Source: UBA10649 sp963749905
GTDB lineage: Bacteria > Actinomycetota > Actinomycetes > S36-B12
Length of the DNA stretch: 64,000 nucleotides
Direction of reading: 5' to 3'
Assembly (NCBI GenBank): GCA_963749905.1
Contig: CAVVOF010000006.1
Location: 248,001 to 312,000 of the forward strand
This document shows positions 17,610 through 25,869 of this stretch, one piece after another (position 1 is the first letter of the stretch; each line of letters begins with the position of its first letter). The notes beneath the pieces were generated by a model. That model had not been told where the DNA came from. It saw nothing but the letters and a program-made list of their open reading frames with translations, and did not search any database. Made by a program: the position numbers and the translations under genes.

Positions 17610-18440
17610 TCACCGCAGACCGCCGTCGTCGATCGCCGCAGCGCCATGCCGGGCGGCTCGGCTCGTCGGTGTACGCCGGGCGGCCCTACGCCCCGATCCT
17701 GCGCAACTTCGCCGCCCTGCGGACGAGCAACACCTTCGTGTTCTTCACCGGATTCGTCGAGCCGGTGATCTTCCTGGTGGCCTTCGGGTACGGCGTGGGC
17801 GGACTGGTCGGCACCATCGACGTGAACGGCACGTCGAGGTCTCCTATGCGGCCTTCATCGCGCCCGCACTGCTGGCCGCCAGCGCCATGAACGGCGCGAT
17901 CCTCGACTCCACGTTCAACGTGTTCTTCAAGATGCACTTCATGCGCATGTACCAGACGATGATGTCGACGTCGCTGGGCGCCCTGGACGTGGCCCTCGGC
18001 GAGATCGGCTGGGCAATGCTGCGCGGCGGCACGTACGCGGTGGGCTTCATGGTCGTCGCCGCCGTGTTCGGGCTGCTGACCACGTGGTGGTCCCTGCTGA
18101 TGATCCCGGCGGCGATCCTGGTCGCGTTCGCGTTCGCGTCGATCGGCATGACGCTGACGTCGTACATGTCGTCCTTCCAGCAGCTGAACTGGGTGCAGTT
18201 CTGGCTGCTGCCGATGTTCCTGTTCTCCGGGACGTTCTTCCCGATCACCGGCTACCCGGAGTGGCTGCAGGCGATCATCTCCGCGACTCCGCTGTGGCAG
18301 GCGATCGCGATGATGCGCGGCCTGGCCCTCGGCATCTTCGACGTCGGACTGCTCGTGCACGTCCTGTACTTCGTCGTGCTGGTGCGTCGGTCGGACTGGT
18401 GATGACGACCCGCCGCCTGACCGCCCTCTTCCTCCGCTGA
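17606..18440 (+). pseudogene. ABC-2 type exporter permease 2, frameshifted
   Basis: A second ABC-2 permease, paralogous to permease 1 (the PMFLFSGTFFPITGYP block mirrors its partner). The N-terminus VITADRRRRS leads into RNFAALRTSNTFVFFTGFVEPVIFLVAFGYGVG. A 1-nt loss near 17834 shifts into the frame carrying SAMNGAILDSTFNVFF through ATPLWQAIAMMRGLA. A second loss near 18388 shifts to the frame that ends VMTTRRLTALFLR at 18440. The two-break reconstruction gives ~278 residues, normal for the family. It is the last gene of the three-gene exporter set. Confidence 0.8.
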
Positions 18441-18474
18441 CACGCGCTCGCGCCGCTCCTGCTACACCTGAAGC

Positions 18475-19884
18475 ATGTTCCTCACCTTCCTCGGCGGCGT
18501 CGGCACGGTGACCGGGTCGAAGACGCTGGTGGAGGCCGGAGCCCCGGGCGACGAGCATCGGATGCTCGTCGACTGCGGCCTGTTCCAGGGCCCGCGCGAG
18601 ATCCGCAGCGCGCAACTGGGAGCCGTTCCCGGTCGCACCCGACGAGCCTCGACCGCCGTCGTGCTCACCCACGCCCATCTCGACCACTGCGGGTACCTGC
18701 CGGCCCTGGTGCGCGACGGCTTCGACCGGCCCCGTCTACTGCTCGCCCAACACCGCCGACCTCGTCCCGATCATCCTGCGCGACAGCGCGAAGCTGCAGG
18801 AGGAGGACACCGCGTGGGCGCGCAAGAAGGGGTTCTCGCGACACGCCGACCCGAGTCCCCTCTACGACATCAACGACGCCGAGCGCGGCGATCTCGCTGC
18901 TGCGGCCCGTCGAGTTCGGGGTCGACTTCGCGCCGTGCCGACGCCGTCACCGCCCGCCTCGACCCCGCCGGGCACATCCTCGGGTCCGTCCACGGTGACC
19001 CTCATCGACGAGGACCGCGACCGGACCGTCGTGTTCAGCGGCGACCTCGGCCGGGGGAACCACCCGCTGCTGTCGCCGCCCGCGCCGCCCGGACGACGCG
19101 GACGCGGTCGTGATCGAGTCGACCTACGGCGACCGCGAGCACGGCGACGTCCAGGCGGAGATCGACGAGATGGCGGCGGCCATCACCCGGACGCTGAAGC
19201 GCGGCGGCACGGTGGTGATTCCGGCCTTCGCGGTCGACCGCACGGAGGTCCTGCTCGATTGCCCTGCGCACGCCTGCAGGACCAGCAGCGCATCCCGATG
19301 GCATCGATCCAGTGTCGACAGCCCGATGGCGCTGGCTGCCATGCGCGTGTACGTGCGGGCGATCCGCGATGCCGACCCGGAGATCAGCACTGCCATCGAT
19401 CGCCGAGGGCCCTGAAGCCATCGACCTGCCCAACCTGCACGAGGCGACGACCCGGGAGCAGTCGATGGCCCTGGACACGGGCGGGCCGCGCATCATCGTC
19501 TCCGCGTCGGGCATGGGCAGCGGCGGACGCGTCACGCACCACCTGAAGGCGGCTGCTGCCCGATCGGCGACAACACCGTGCTGCTCGTCGGGCTTCCAGG
19601 CCGTCGGCACGCCCGGACGCCTGCTGCTCGACGGCGCGCACGAGATCAAGATCCACGGCCAGTACGTGCCCGTCCGCGCAGAGATCGCGGAGATCGAGGC
19701 CTTCTCCGTGCACGCCGACGCCAGCGAGCTCGTCGACTGGCTGGCCGGCACCCGGGACCAGCCGGCGCAGGTGTTCGTCAACCACGGCGAGCCGGCGGCG
19801 GCCGAGGTGCTGGCGACGATGATCCGCGAGCAGCTCGACGTGGCGGTCGATGTCCCGTCACCGGGCGAGCGGGTCCGCGTCTGA
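18475..19884 (+). pseudogene. Beta-CASP metallo-beta-lactamase fold hydrolase (RNA exonuclease-like), frameshifted
   Basis: An MBL-fold/beta-CASP protein of the CPSF/YSH1-like class, about 465 residues when repaired. Visible motifs are GGVGTVTGSKTL, HAHLDHCGY (metal-binding), FSGDLGRGNHPLL, VVIPAFAVDRTE, VDSPMA-type, SASGMGSGG, GFQAVGTPGRLL and FSVHADASELVDWL. At least ten 1-nt breaks occur (near 18737, 18884, 18933, 18988, 19093, 19258, 19273, 19313, 19398, 19560 and 19590), mostly insertions. All catalytic blocks survive, so sequence error is more likely than long-term decay. Family members process RNA or, in some cases, hydrolyse other substrates. Confidence 0.8.
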
Positions 19885-19894
19885 CGCCGGCGCC

Positions 19895-19949
19895 GACTGC
19901 TAGCGTTCCGTCGCAAACCCGGGCCGTTGCGACGGAACCCGTAGCAGTC
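19895..19949. terminator. Stem-loop after the metallo-hydrolase gene
   Basis: An inverted repeat with outer arms GACTGCTA/TAGCAGTC (19895-19902, 19942-19949) and perfect 11-nt inner arms TTCCGTCGCAA/TTGCGACGGAA (19906-19916, 19927-19937). It sits just downstream of the hydrolase stop and upstream of the next promoter. There is no U-tract, so it may be a GC-type terminator or another structural element. Confidence 0.5.
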
Positions 19950-19955
19950 AACGGC

Positions 19956-19961
19956 TAGCGT
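19956..19961 (+). promoter_or_regulatory. Leaderless promoter -10 box (TAGCGT)
   Basis: TAGCGT lies exactly 6 nt before the ATG of the nucleotidyltransferase gene and there is no ribosome-binding site, the layout expected of a leaderless actinobacterial transcript. Confidence 0.5.
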
Positions 19962-19967
19962 CCGATC

Positions 19968-20735
19968 ATGACGTTCCTCGACGCTCTGACCGCCCGGCTG
20001 GCCGACGACCCTCGCGTCGTCGGCCTGGTGCTCGCGGGCTCGTCCGCGCAGCCGGCCCGACGGGACCGCTGGTCGGACCACGACTTCCTGGTGATCACGG
20101 TCGACGGCGTGCAGGAGGACCTGCGCACGGACCTGTCCTGGCTGCCCGACCACGAGGGCATCGGCTGGTGGTTCCGCGAGACGCCGCACGGCCTCAAGGT
20201 GCTCTACCGGTCAGGGCTGCTGCTCGAGTTCGCCGTCTTCGACCGAGCGGAGTTCGAGGAGTGCTCACTCAGCGAGTACGCCGTCGTCCTCGACCGGCGC
20301 GCACCGGGCGAACCCGACGGCCCCAGCATCGCCGAGTCCGCGACCCGGGTCCACGCCCGCAGCGAGCGCCCGCAGCCGGCCGACCCGACGACCGCCTTCC
20401 GGCATTTCCTCAGCCTGGTCTACGTCGGCACCGGACGGGCCCGCCGCGGCGAGCGGCTGAGCGCCAACGTGTTCCTGCGCGACTACGCGGTCGCCGCGCT
20501 CCTTCGCCTCGTCAACGCCCTGACGCCGGATCGCCCGGCCGCGCTCGATCCGCTCGACCCCTGGCGCCGCGTCGAGACGGCATGGCCGGAGCTGGCGGCT
20601 GACCTCGACGCCGCCCTGACCCGCCCGGTCGAGGACGTCGGGCCCGCACTGCTGGACGTGGCGACGACTCACCTGCCCCCTCGCTGGCCGGACTGCCCGC
20701 TCGCCGACCTCGACCTGGTCCGCGACCTGATCTGA
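19968..20735 (+). CDS. Nucleotidyltransferase-fold protein (aminoglycoside adenylyltransferase-like)
   Basis: A 255-residue protein with a minimal nucleotidyltransferase signature near the N-terminus: LAGSSAQPARRD, then WSDHDFLVI, giving the Gly-Ser and Asp-x-Asp pattern that binds metal and nucleotide. The rest is helical, including a FRHFLSLVYVGTGRA segment. It resembles AadA/AAC-type nucleotidyltransferases only distantly, so the substrate is unknown; antibiotic modification is possible but not shown. A leaderless promoter supports the ATG at 19968. Confidence 0.7.
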   Translation: MTFLDALTARLADDPRVVGLVLAGSSAQPARRDRWSDHDFLVITVDGVQEDLRTDLSWLPDHEGIGWWFRETPHGLKVLYRSGLLLEFAVFDRAEFEECSLSEYAVVLDRRAPGEPDGPSIAESATRVHARSERPQPADPTTAFRHFLSLVYVGTGRARRGERLSANVFLRDYAVAALLRLVNALTPDRPAALDPLDPWRRVETAWPELAADLDAALTRPVEDVGPALLDVATTHLPPRWPDCPLADLDLVRDLI

Positions 20736-20820
20736 CGCGTAGCAGTCGGAGGAGTTCGGGCAACTGCCGGACGGATGTCAGGGGGACCTCGTACGGTGCG
20801 GAGGTGCTCAGGAGACTGAA

Positions 20821-21033
20821 GTGACCAACGGGACGCTTGTGACGCTGGCGCTGGCCGCCACCGGGCTGCTCATCGTGGGCGCCCGCCTGCTCGAGCAGCC
20901 GTCCCCGCTCACCCTCGTGATCGGTGTGCTGACGCTCGCGACGGGCACCGCGCTCGCGGCCGCCGCAGTAGCGGGAGCCTGGCGCACGCCCCGGCCCGCG
21001 GTCGACGAACAGCCCACCGTCGATCGGCGGTAG
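20821..21033 (+). CDS. Small two-helix membrane protein
   Basis: A 70-residue protein with two hydrophobic segments (LVTLALAATGLLIVGARLL and LVIGVLTLATGTALAAAAVAG) and a short polar tail. The GTG start is supported by CAGGAG 9 nt upstream. No family is recognised. The gene stands alone, ending at the convergent DUF2461 gene. Confidence 0.6.
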   Translation: MTNGTLVTLALAATGLLIVGARLLEQPSPLTLVIGVLTLATGTALAAAAVAGAWRTPRPAVDEQPTVDRR

Positions 21034-21684
21034 TCAGCCGTTGGCGGGGTCGGTGCCCGGCCCGACGTTGTCGGCCAGCCACTCCATCAGCGGCCGCATG
21101 GCCCGCCAGTCCGCCCGCACCGCGCTGAACGCCTTGCGCCCGGCGATCGCCGGGCCCACCGGGTACCGTCGGGCCACCGTCAACGCCCGATTCCGCAGCA
21201 GGTCGATGCGCGGGTGGTCGATGTCGTAGCCCTTGGGACGGGTCTTCAGCGGCTGGCCGTCGACGTCGAAGCGCCGCTTCGCGGCAGCGACCAGGCGGAC
21301 GAGCTCGGCTCCGCGCGGCCCGTCCACGGCCTCCCGATAGCGCGCCACCTGCTGCCCCTGAGGGGCGTACCACCCGCCCGCGACCATCAGCCCCTCGCCG
21401 GAGATCTGCACGTAGTAGCCGACCGAGTCCTCGACGTTGACGACCGCACCCTGATGGTCCTTGATCGGGGTCTTGTCCTTGCTGAACCGGGTGTCCCGAT
21501 AGGGCCGGAACAGGTGACCGGGGCCGAACTCCGGCTCGAGCTCCGCCAGCAGCGCGCTCAGCGGATCGCGAACCCGCTCCTCGTAATCCGCCTTGTGCGC
21601 CTGCCACCACTCGCGTGAGTTGTTCGCCGAGAGGGCCTCGTAGAACTCGAAGGCCTCGGCGGGGATTCCGGTGAATACCGACAT
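21034..21684 (-). CDS. DUF2461 family protein (TIGR02453)
   Basis: A 216-residue protein of the DUF2461 family. Typical blocks are EFYEALSANNSREWWQAHK, FRPYRDTRFSKDKTPIK, YYVQISGEGLMVAGGWY, and PKGYDIDHPRIDLLR. The function is unknown. The ATG at 21684 matches the family N-terminus; a GTG two codons upstream is possible. It follows the small membrane protein gene on the same strand by 2 nt and is likely co-transcribed with it. Confidence 0.85.
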   Translation of the reverse strand: MSVFTGIPAEAFEFYEALSANNSREWWQAHKADYEERVRDPLSALLAELEPEFGPGHLFRPYRDTRFSKDKTPIKDHQGAVVNVEDSVGYYVQISGEGLMVAGGWYAPQGQQVARYREAVDGPRGAELVRLVAAAKRRFDVDGQPLKTRPKGYDIDHPRIDLLRNRALTVARRYPVGPAIAGRKAFSAVRADWRAMRPLMEWLADNVGPGTDPANG

Positions 21685-21686
21685 GG

Positions 21687-22055
21687 TCACGACGCGAAGA
21701 AGGCCTTCGCCTTCTCCGTGTAGAAGATGCTGATGATGAGCAGGCTGATGAGGACCCCGACGATCGCCTGCACCCAGGCGCCCGCGCCGATGGCCGCCCA
21801 GCCGTCGGCCACCATCCCGAGCACGAGGACGATGACGACGATGAAGCGCGCGCCGCTGCTCCCGTTCGCGATGCCCTTCGCCAGCAGCAGGAGGATGAGC
21901 GCGAAGATGATGGTGACGATCGGCGTGATCCAGCCCATGTCCTCCCGCCACGCGACGAGCGCGACGATGCCGAGGAACAGGTCGGCCGCAGCGATCAGCA
22001 CCATCAGCACCATCACGATGGTGATGGACAGGGGACGGGCGACCGTGCTGGCCAT
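21687..22055 (-). CDS. Small four-helix membrane protein
   Basis: A 122-residue hydrophobic protein with four predicted membrane helices (ITIVMVLMVLIAAADLFLG, PIVTIIFALILLLLA, ARFIVVIVLVLGMVADGW, AIVGVLISLLIISIFY). The ATG at 22055 follows a strong AGGAGG. No named family is certain. It is followed within 2 nt by the DUF2461 gene. Confidence 0.7.
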   Translation of the reverse strand: MASTVARPLSITIVMVLMVLIAAADLFLGIVALVAWREDMGWITPIVTIIFALILLLLAKGIANGSSGARFIVVIVLVLGMVADGWAAIGAGAWVQAIVGVLISLLIISIFYTEKAKAFFAS

Positions 22056-22173
22056 GGCTCCTCCTAGGAGACGTGCGCCACCTTCGGCGGGGCACCGCGG
22101 CGACCCTCTGCCACCGGCTGGACGCCAGCATGACACCTGGGCCGGGCTACGCCCGTCATTTACGCCACCCCGC

Positions 22174-22179
22174 TAGCCT
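22174..22179 (+). promoter_or_regulatory. Leaderless promoter -10 box (TAGCCT)
   Basis: TAGCCT lies 7 nt before the YbaK-like ATG at 22187 with no clear ribosome-binding site, consistent with a leaderless start in the divergent region 22056-22186. Confidence 0.5.
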
Positions 22180-22186
22180 TCGGAGC

Positions 22187-22669
22187 ATGAGCGACCGGGC
22201 AGAGCAGCAGTCGGTGGCCAAGGTCCGGCAGGCCCTGTCCCGGCTCGGCGCGCGCGGCGAGGTCCGCGCCCTCGACGACAGCGCCCGCACCGCTGCGGAG
22301 GCTGCGGCGGCGCTCGGCATCGAGCCGGGCCAGATCGCCAGCTCGCTGGTGTTCCTGGCGGACGGGCACCCTGTCCTCGTGATCGCCTCCGGAGGCCACC
22401 GGGTCGACGAGCTGCAGCTCGGCTCCGTGCTCGACGCGACCCATGTGATCAAGGCGTCCGCCGACGAGGTGCGCAAGGCGACCGGCTTCGCCATCGGCGG
22501 CGTGGCCCCGGTCGGTCACCCGCACCCACTGCGCACCATCGTCGACATCGCCCTCTCGCGCTTCGACGAGGTGTGGGCCGCGGGCGGCCACCCGCACTAC
22601 GTGTTCCCGACCAGCTACGACGAGCTGCTGCGCATCACCGCCGGTGAGGCAGCGGAGATCGGCGCCTGA
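22187..22669 (+). CDS. YbaK/EbsC family aminoacyl-tRNA deacylase-like protein
   Basis: A 160-residue YbaK/ProX-like domain. The fold blocks are visible: GQIASSLVFLADGHPVLVIASGGHRV, then the conserved Lys region DATHVIKASADEVRKATGFAIGGVAPVGH, and PTSYDELLRITAG. Family members hydrolyse mischarged aminoacyl-tRNAs (for example Ala/Cys-tRNAPro) in trans; substrate specificity cannot be assigned. The leaderless -10 box supports the ATG. The GNAT gene follows 4 nt after the stop. Confidence 0.85.
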   Translation: MSDRAEQQSVAKVRQALSRLGARGEVRALDDSARTAAEAAAALGIEPGQIASSLVFLADGHPVLVIASGGHRVDELQLGSVLDATHVIKASADEVRKATGFAIGGVAPVGHPHPLRTIVDIALSRFDEVWAAGGHPHYVFPTSYDELLRITAGEAAEIGA

Positions 22670-22673
22670 GTCG

Positions 22674-23198
22674 GTGGCCGGCCACGTCGCCCTGCGTACC
22701 GCGGAGTCCTCGGACCGACCGCTTCTCGAGTACTGGGACACCCTCGAGCACGTGATCGCGTCGGGTGGCGAGGACGTCGGCGAATGGGACTGGGAGAACG
22801 AGCTTGGCCGACAGGTCCCGTGGCGGGAGCAGCTCGTCATCGAGGTCGACGGTCGGTCGATCGGCTTCATCCAGATCATCGACCCCCGTGAGGAGGAGAC
22901 CCACTACTGGGGCGACGCGGAGCAGGACCTGCGCGCCATCGACATCTGGATCGGCGAGCCGGACGCGCTGGGCCAGGGCTACGGATCGCAGGCCATGCGA
23001 CTGGCCATCAGTCGCTGCTTCGCCGATCCCGCGGTGCGGGCCATCCTGATCGATCCGCTCGAGTCGAACTCGCGGGCCCGTCGGTTCTACGCGCGGCACG
23101 GCTTCGTCGAGGTGGGTCCGCGGCGCTTCGGCGGCGATGACTGCATGGTGATGCGCCTCGAGCGCGGCGCCGAGATGGTCACGCCTGACGGCCCGTGA
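22674..23198 (+). CDS. GNAT acetyltransferase (AAC(6')-like)
   Basis: A 174-residue GNAT enzyme. The acetyl-CoA-binding loop is in ALGQGYGSQAMRLAI, and the later DPLESNSRARRFYARHGF matches the aminoglycoside 6'-N-acetyltransferase type. It could acetylate aminoglycosides or another amine; resistance is not shown. The GTG at 22674, 4 nt after the YbaK stop, is preferred to the in-frame ATG inside that gene. The 3' end overlaps the convergent methyltransferase gene by 20 nt. Confidence 0.75.
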   Translation: MAGHVALRTAESSDRPLLEYWDTLEHVIASGGEDVGEWDWENELGRQVPWREQLVIEVDGRSIGFIQIIDPREEETHYWGDAEQDLRAIDIWIGEPDALGQGYGSQAMRLAISRCFADPAVRAILIDPLESNSRARRFYARHGFVEVGPRRFGGDDCMVMRLERGAEMVTPDGP

Positions 23199-24009
23199 TC
23201 CCCAGCGTGTGGCGGACCGGCTGCCGGAAGGTGACCGAGCCATCCGGGCCCGCATGCGTCCCCAGGATCGCGCGCGCGTCGTCGCGCACCCGGCCGCGCT
23301 GGTCTTCGGGGATGGACAGCCACATCGCCCGCTGCCCCGTCGACCAGGTGAAGGCCTCCCACTGGTCGGCGTCCGCGAAGCGCACGTCGACGGCGCCGGT
23401 GGCCGTCCGCACGCCGGTGTAGCCGGCCGACTCGAGCAACTGCTCCATCCCGGCGTCGCTGCCGAACGGGCCGGCGTTCCCCGTGGTCCGCGCATCCCTC
23501 ATCCTCGGCGGCAGGAAGGGCTCGAAGACCGAGTCGACCTGCGCCCACCCCGGATCCAGGCCGGCGAACGTGGTCACGCCCACGCGGCCGCCCGCTCGCA
23601 GGCGGGGATGCCAGGACGCGACCGCCGCTGCGGGATCGGGCAGGAAGAACAGCACGAGGCTGCAAGAGATGGCGTCGTACGTGCCGAGGTCGTCATCGGG
23701 ATCCGAGGCGTCACCCACGCGCACCTCGACGTTCGGCAGGTCAACCAGGTCCTGCCTCGCCTGGTCGACCATCCCCGCTGAGATGTCGATGCCCATCACG
23801 TCGCCGCTGCCGGCGAGGCGCGTCGCGGCCTGACGAACGACGGCGCCTCGACCGCAGCCCACATCCAGCCACCGCTCGCCGGGGCGAGGGTCGAGGGCGT
23901 CGACCAGCCCACTGGCAATGGGTTCGAAGAAGTCGACCCCGACCGCGTCGTAGACGCCCGACACCGCGTCGAAGAGCCTCGCGACCTGGCCGGTGGGGTC
24001 CTCATCCAT
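23179..24009 (-). CDS. Class I SAM-dependent methyltransferase
   Basis: A 276-residue Rossmann methyltransferase. Motif I is WLDVGCGRGAVV (~residues 47-58), followed by the acidic GIDISAGMV, VRVGDASDP, and the DAISCSLVLFFLPDP block of the UbiE/Methyltransf_11 type. The substrate is unknown. A CAGACT -10-like box lies 6 nt before the ATG, again suggesting a leaderless transcript. Confidence 0.85.
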   Translation of the reverse strand: MDEDPTGQVARLFDAVSGVYDAVGVDFFEPIASGLVDALDPRPGERWLDVGCGRGAVVRQAATRLAGSGDVMGIDISAGMVDQARQDLVDLPNVEVRVGDASDPDDDLGTYDAISCSLVLFFLPDPAAAVASWHPRLRAGGRVGVTTFAGLDPGWAQVDSVFEPFLPPRMRDARTTGNAGPFGSDAGMEQLLESAGYTGVRTATGAVDVRFADADQWEAFTWSTGQRAMWLSIPEDQRGRVRDDARAILGTHAGPDGSVTFRQPVRHTLGITGRQA

Positions 24010-24070
24010 CTCGGGAGTCTGGCACCGATGACCGGCCGCGCCTAGAGCCGCAGCCGCGAGGGCGCCACGG

Positions 24071-25381
24071 TCACGTGGCGCGCTCGGCCCGCACGCTGGC
24101 GCGCGGGACGCCGGTGGCGGTCGCCTCGACGCGATCGCCGGGCGCGAACGGCACCGCCGCCGTCAGCCCTCCGGTGATGACCACGTCGCCCGCGCGCAGT
24201 TGCTCGCCGCCCTCCGCCAGCCGGGACACCAGCCACGCGAGCGCCACCGCCGGATCCCCCATTGCCGCCGATCCGGACCCGCGGCCCGCCTCGCGCCCGT
24301 TCACCGCGAGGACCACCTCGACGTCGCCCAGGTCCGTCGAGGTCACTGGATCGCCGAGGACGACGTAGGCCGCCGACGAGCCGTCCGCGGTGTTCAACGC
24401 CCAGTCGAACCGATAGCCCGTCCACACCGAGTCGACGACTTCGAGGGCCAGCCGCCATTCCGCCACCGCCGCCCGGACCTGTGGGAGCGAGGCCGTGGGC
24501 GGCACGTCGGCACCGATGACGGCGGCCAGCTCGGGCTCGACTCGAGGCTGGGTGACCCCCTCGTCGATGGTCGCTCCGTTGGGCAGCAGCATGCCGCGGG
24601 AGAGCGGTCCGAAGTTCGGCTCCTGCACGCCCATCTGGGCGCGCATGGCCGCGGACGTGTAGCCGAGCTTCCACCCGCCCCGTCCGCCCCCGTCCTCGAG
24701 TCGCCGCCCGAGCACCCGCGCCTGCACGCGGTAGGCAGCGGCTGCCGACAGCCCGTGGTCGCCCGGAGCGGGCAGCAGCCTCCCGAACGACCGCTCGCGC
24801 GCGATGCGGACCGCCAGGACATCGGGGCTGGGCGGTGCTGCAAGGTCGAGCAGGTACTCGACGACGTCGACGCCGTACCACTCGCCCGTCAGGCCGACCT
24901 CGGTCATGCCCAGGCGTCGGCACACCGCGCGACTGGCCTCGTTCTGCGGGTACACGACGGCCCGCACCTGCGTCAGCCCCGCCGCCGCAGCGCGGTCGAT
25001 GAGGGCGACCGCCGCCTCCGTCGCGTAGCCATGGCCCCAGGCGTCGGGGTGCAGGTGCCAGCCGATCTCGTACGCCGCGCTGGGCGCACCATCGGTACGG
25101 GGCAGCGGCACCAGAAGCGCGCTTCCGATGGGCACGCCCGGACGATCGCGTCGCTCGATCGCCCAGATGCCCGCGAGACCCTGCGTCCGCTCGGCCCAGC
25201 GGTCGATCCGGTCCCGCGCCTGTCCCTCGTCGATAACCGGTTGCGGCGTGGCGCCGAGAAACCGCACGACCTCGGGGCGGGAGTACATGTCGAGGACCGC
25301 GGGCGCATCCGCGGCGGTCCACGCCCGTAGGGCCAGCCGTTCGGTCGGTGCGGGCGGATCGTCGAGCGGGGACCTGGCCAC
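24071..25381 (-). CDS. Fused GNAT acetyltransferase and 2-keto-4-pentenoate hydratase-like protein
   Basis: A 436-residue ORF with two domains. Residues ~1-175 are a RimJ-type GNAT (ERLALRAWTAAD, YEIGWHLHPDAWGHGYATEA, NEASRAVCRRLGM). Residues ~185-436 resemble the MhpD/fumarylacetoacetase-like hydratase family (GWKLGYTSAAMRAQMG, PNFGPLSRGML, EPELAAVIGADV, GDVVITGGLTAAVPFAPGD). The pairing is unusual and there is no stop between the parts. The start GTG at 25381 lies 5 nt after the VOC gene stop. Given the indels elsewhere, an artefactual fusion of two adjacent genes cannot be excluded. Confidence 0.7.
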   Translation of the reverse strand: MARSPLDDPPAPTERLALRAWTAADAPAVLDMYSRPEVVRFLGATPQPVIDEGQARDRIDRWAERTQGLAGIWAIERRDRPGVPIGSALLVPLPRTDGAPSAAYEIGWHLHPDAWGHGYATEAAVALIDRAAAAGLTQVRAVVYPQNEASRAVCRRLGMTEVGLTGEWYGVDVVEYLLDLAAPPSPDVLAVRIARERSFGRLLPAPGDHGLSAAAAYRVQARVLGRRLEDGGGRGGWKLGYTSAAMRAQMGVQEPNFGPLSRGMLLPNGATIDEGVTQPRVEPELAAVIGADVPPTASLPQVRAAVAEWRLALEVVDSVWTGYRFDWALNTADGSSAAYVVLGDPVTSTDLGDVEVVLAVNGREAGRGSGSAAMGDPAVALAWLVSRLAEGGEQLRAGDVVITGGLTAAVPFAPGDRVEATATGVPRASVRAERAT

Positions 25382-25386
25382 CCGGC

Positions 25387-25860
25387 TCAGCCGCCCTCGT
25401 ACGCCGCCCGCAGCGCGGCGATGTCCAGCTTGCGCATCCCCAGCATCGCCGACGTCGCCCGGGCCGCCGCCTCGGGATCGGGACCGCCGATCAGGTCGGC
25501 CAGCATCGTCGGCACGACCTGCCAGCTCACGCCGAACCTGTCGACGAGCCAGCCGCACATGCTCTCCTCGCCGCCGTCGGTCAGCCGCTCCCAGTAGTGG
25601 TCGACCTCCGCCTGGTCGTCACATTCGACGACGAACGAGACGGCCGGCGTGAACGCGAACATCGGGCCGCCGTTGATCGCCGTGAACGGTCGGCCGTCCA
25701 GCTCGAAGGACACGGTGACGACGTCCTGCTCCTTGCCGGGACGCTGGTCGTGGAAGACGTCATCGCCGATGATGCGCGAGTTCGGGAAGACCGACAGGTA
25801 GAACCGCGCCGCCTCGCCGGCCTGGTCGTCGAACCACAGGAACGTGGAGATACCGCGCAT
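25387..25860 (-). CDS. VOC family protein (PhnB/3-demethylubiquinone methyltransferase-like fold)
   Basis: A 157-residue glyoxalase-fold protein: TFLWFDDQAGEAARFYLSVFPNS, then FTAINGGPMF, VSFVVECDDQAEVDHYWERL, and CGWLVDRFGVSWQVVP. This matches the 3-dmu-9_3-mt/PhnB-like group, whose members are often uncharacterised. It is likely co-transcribed with the GNAT-hydratase gene downstream. It begins 9 nt after the end of the glycoside hydrolase gene on the same strand. Confidence 0.85.
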   Translation of the reverse strand: MRGISTFLWFDDQAGEAARFYLSVFPNSRIIGDDVFHDQRPGKEQDVVTVSFELDGRPFTAINGGPMFAFTPAVSFVVECDDQAEVDHYWERLTDGGEESMCGWLVDRFGVSWQVVPTMLADLIGGPDPEAAARATSAMLGMRKLDIAALRAAYEGG

Positions 25861-25869
25861 GGCTGCTCC

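Noticed and set aside
16102..19600. Programmed +1 frameshifting in the exporter and hydrolase genes
   Set aside because: About twenty shifts of both signs in four genes, without a consistent slippery stop-codon context, is not compatible with programmed recoding; sequence error is simpler.
19968..20735. Nucleotidyltransferase as a MNT/HEPN toxin-antitoxin partner
   Set aside because: No HEPN gene is adjacent and the protein is larger than minimal MNT antitoxins.
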